A stretch of 64,000 bases of DNA from Pelagicoccus albus (GTDB lineage: Bacteria; Verrucomicrobiota; Verrucomicrobiia; Opitutales; Opitutaceae), in contig NZ_JACHVC010000013.1 of the NCBI RefSeq assembly GCF_014230145.1, positions 434,001 through 498,000 of the forward strand, written 5' to 3'. The stretch's first letter is position 1. Every line of letters starts with the position of its first letter. Below, piece after piece: positions 62,845-64,000 of the stretch. The notes below the pieces were generated by a model, which saw nothing but the letters and a program-made list of their open reading frames with translations, was not told the DNA's origin and ran no database searches. A program made the position numbers and the translations under genes.

Positions 62845-63339
62845 CTAGTCACCATGTGTTCCTTCTGGATACGGAATGCTGACCGACTCAAACACTTGGC
62901 CTAACAATTCCAATTCTGCGAACGTTATCTCAAATTCAGATTTCATGGCAAGTTCCGGGGCTAGAACAGAGAAATGCGAGCTGTCGCCAACCGTTTCCCC
63001 CGTAGCCTCACTTGCCACCGCCTGGAAGAGCAAAGGCTGCTCGCTACCAGCCACCTCAGCAACAGCGGCAATCGCAGGAGCTGCAATCCGAATAAAGTTC
63101 TCAGCCTCGCCATCGAGTACATAGAGGTCTACCTTTCCCCCATCAGCATCCGGTGCGATTTCGATTTGGAAAGCATGATCGCCTAGCATCCCCAAGGCTC
63201 CACCGTGTGGCGCGTGATGAACATGTTCGTGGCCCACCTCGTGATCGTGGTCGTGGTCGTGTCCACCGCCGCAACCCGTAAAAAGGTGCATTGTGCCCGC
63301 AGTCCCGAGCAAAGCCAGCATTCGTAGTATATTTCTCAT
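62845..63339 (-). CDS. His-rich lipoprotein, putative metal-binding
   Basis: 164 residues from the ATG at 63337-63339. Lipoprotein signal with lipobox near LFTGC, lipidated Cys at 23. Then a histidine-rich stretch GHDHDHDHEVGHEHVHHAP, a strong zinc-chelating pattern. The rest is a beta-rich domain (FQIEIAPDADGGKVDLYVLD). By position it is comparable to ZrgA-type zinc accessory proteins, though sequence similarity outside the His region is unverified. Downstream of the FtsX-type permease by 17 nt, one operon with it and DUF3299. Confidence 0.8.
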   Translation of the reverse strand: MRNILRMLALLGTAGTMHLFTGCGGGHDHDHDHEVGHEHVHHAPHGGALGMLGDHAFQIEIAPDADGGKVDLYVLDGEAENFIRIAAPAIAAVAEVAGSEQPLLFQAVASEATGETVGDSSHFSVLAPELAMKSEFEITFAELELLGQVFESVSIPYPEGTHGD

Positions 63340-63356
63340 TACAAGATTCCCTATTA

Positions 63357-64000
63357 TTATAAGTGTTTTGTCACATCCACAGTATAGGCCTTCAAAGCAG
63401 GAGCGAGACCGGCTAAGAAGCCAATTACAAGTACGCCCAGAGGGACTGCCCAAAATGCAGGATTAGGGGCGAATAATTCGAGCATAACACCGGCTCGTTC
63501 TCTCACAAACTCCGCGAGGGCGAAGCCTGCCGTCAGATACAATAGGAAGCCTCCCAACAAACCCAGAATGGCAATCCCGAGTGACTCCAAAGTTGCAATA
63601 CTAAAGACAACCCGACGGCGTGCCCCTAGGGCTCGCCAGACTGCGATATCCCGCTGACGTTCGCTCATCGAGTTGTAGAGCGTAGCCGTTACCCCGGCTG
63701 CAGCAATGATCGCCACCAAGACAGCGATCGCCCGCAGGGCTAGGTCAAACCAGCCGAGCTTGTTGAACAGCCGCAATACGCTCTGGCTTGCGGGCCAAGC
63801 GAGAGTCATCCGATCTCCTTGCTTGTTGTAAAGCATATCGAGCTGAAATCCCGCCGCGCGGGCTCCGGGATGAAATTTCAAAAGCGTGGCGCTGACCGAG
63901 TTTGCAGCAGCCGCCGCGTGGCCGCTCATGTTCTGAATCCCTGCTACGGGAATCCAAATAACCCGGTCTGCTGGCGTACCGGTTGGCTCTAAAACTCCGA
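63357..64000 (-). CDS. FtsX/MacB-type ABC permease, C-terminal part (runs off the window)
   Basis: The frame is open to the right edge; a Met at 63929 is internal, since coding continues upstream with GVLEPTGTPADRVIWIP. At least 214 residues. C-terminal FtsX domain with membrane helices (LALRAIAVLVAIIAAAGVTA, VVFSIATLESLGIAILGLLG and FWAVPLGVLVIGFLAGLA) and ERQRDIAVWRALGARRR, typical of MacB/LolC-type permeases. With the His-rich lipoprotein and DUF3299, it resembles zinc-regulated export or delivery modules. The ATPase is presumably outside. Confidence 0.88.
   Translation of the reverse strand, partial: GVLEPTGTPADRVIWIPVAGIQNMSGHAAAAANSVSATLLKFHPGARAAGFQLDMLYNKQGDRMTLAWPASQSVLRLFNKLGWFDLALRAIAVLVAIIAAAGVTATLYNSMSERQRDIAVWRALGARRRVVFSIATLESLGIAILGLLGGFLLYLTAGFALAEFVRERAGVMLELFAPNPAFWAVPLGVLVIGFLAGLAPALKAYTVDVTKHL

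Overview
The window reads as chromosomal DNA of a Gram-negative bacterium of the PVC group, most likely a marine member of Verrucomicrobiota class Opitutia (Pelagicoccus/Puniceicoccus-like). This is an inference. It rests on the combination of a McsA/McsB pair, a PVC-type prepilin-like secreted protein, TonB-dependent receptor machinery with DUF3450 and duplicated ExbB/ExbD, a long AcnB, a surface protein ending in a 'DLxxW' module, and many starts without a Shine-Dalgarno. I see no phage, insertion sequence, CRISPR array or integrase; most of the window is ordinary housekeeping sequence.

Layout. 1-13.3 kb: mcsA-mcsB (protein arginine phosphorylation), a class IV aminotransferase, a prepilin-like protein, endonuclease III, glycine decarboxylase gcvP, an HDOD protein, an esterase, a DUF445 protein, an outer-membrane barrel, three response regulators (one with Glu in place of the phospho-Asp), then rpsO. 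13.6-24.3 kb: pnp, surE, serC, a SulP transporter, a D-lactate/glycolate-oxidase-type flavoprotein, murJ and two small membrane-associated proteins. 24.3-27.4 kb: a polyprenyl diphosphate synthase, a GT2 glycosyltransferase and an alpha-oxoamine synthase. 27.5-37.9 kb: a large nutrient-uptake block with a TonB-dependent receptor, then DUF3450-ExbB(long)-ExbB-ExbD-ExbD-TonB-TPR, then a secreted S9 peptidase. 37.9-44.1 kb, minus strand: two GT4 glycosyltransferases, an MGDG-synthase-like glycosyltransferase, an SDR and recN. Then tRNA-Val(GAC) and upp.

45.2-57 kb: a 1606-residue secreted multidomain protein of unknown function, divergent from a sulfur module (metallo-beta-lactamase/rhodanese plus a split YeeE/YedE transporter), then a secreted esterase and acnB. 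57.1-57.3 kb holds an orphan terminator that may end an unannotated small transcript. 57.4-64 kb is a metal-acquisition region: a thioredoxin-fold protein, znuA-znuC-znuB, two unrecognised genes (one faintly like heme-utilisation HmuS/HutX proteins), a decayed flavodoxin pseudogene, and on the opposite strand a permease, a His-rich lipoprotein and a DUF3299 protein resembling zinc-regulated accessory modules.

The parts most worth a second look are the 1606-residue surface protein, the two unknown genes with the flavodoxin relic inside the zinc region, the Asp-to-Glu pseudo-receiver, the atypical cysteine spacing of endonuclease III, and the duplicated TonB energising operon. None can be called a new system from sequence reading alone.
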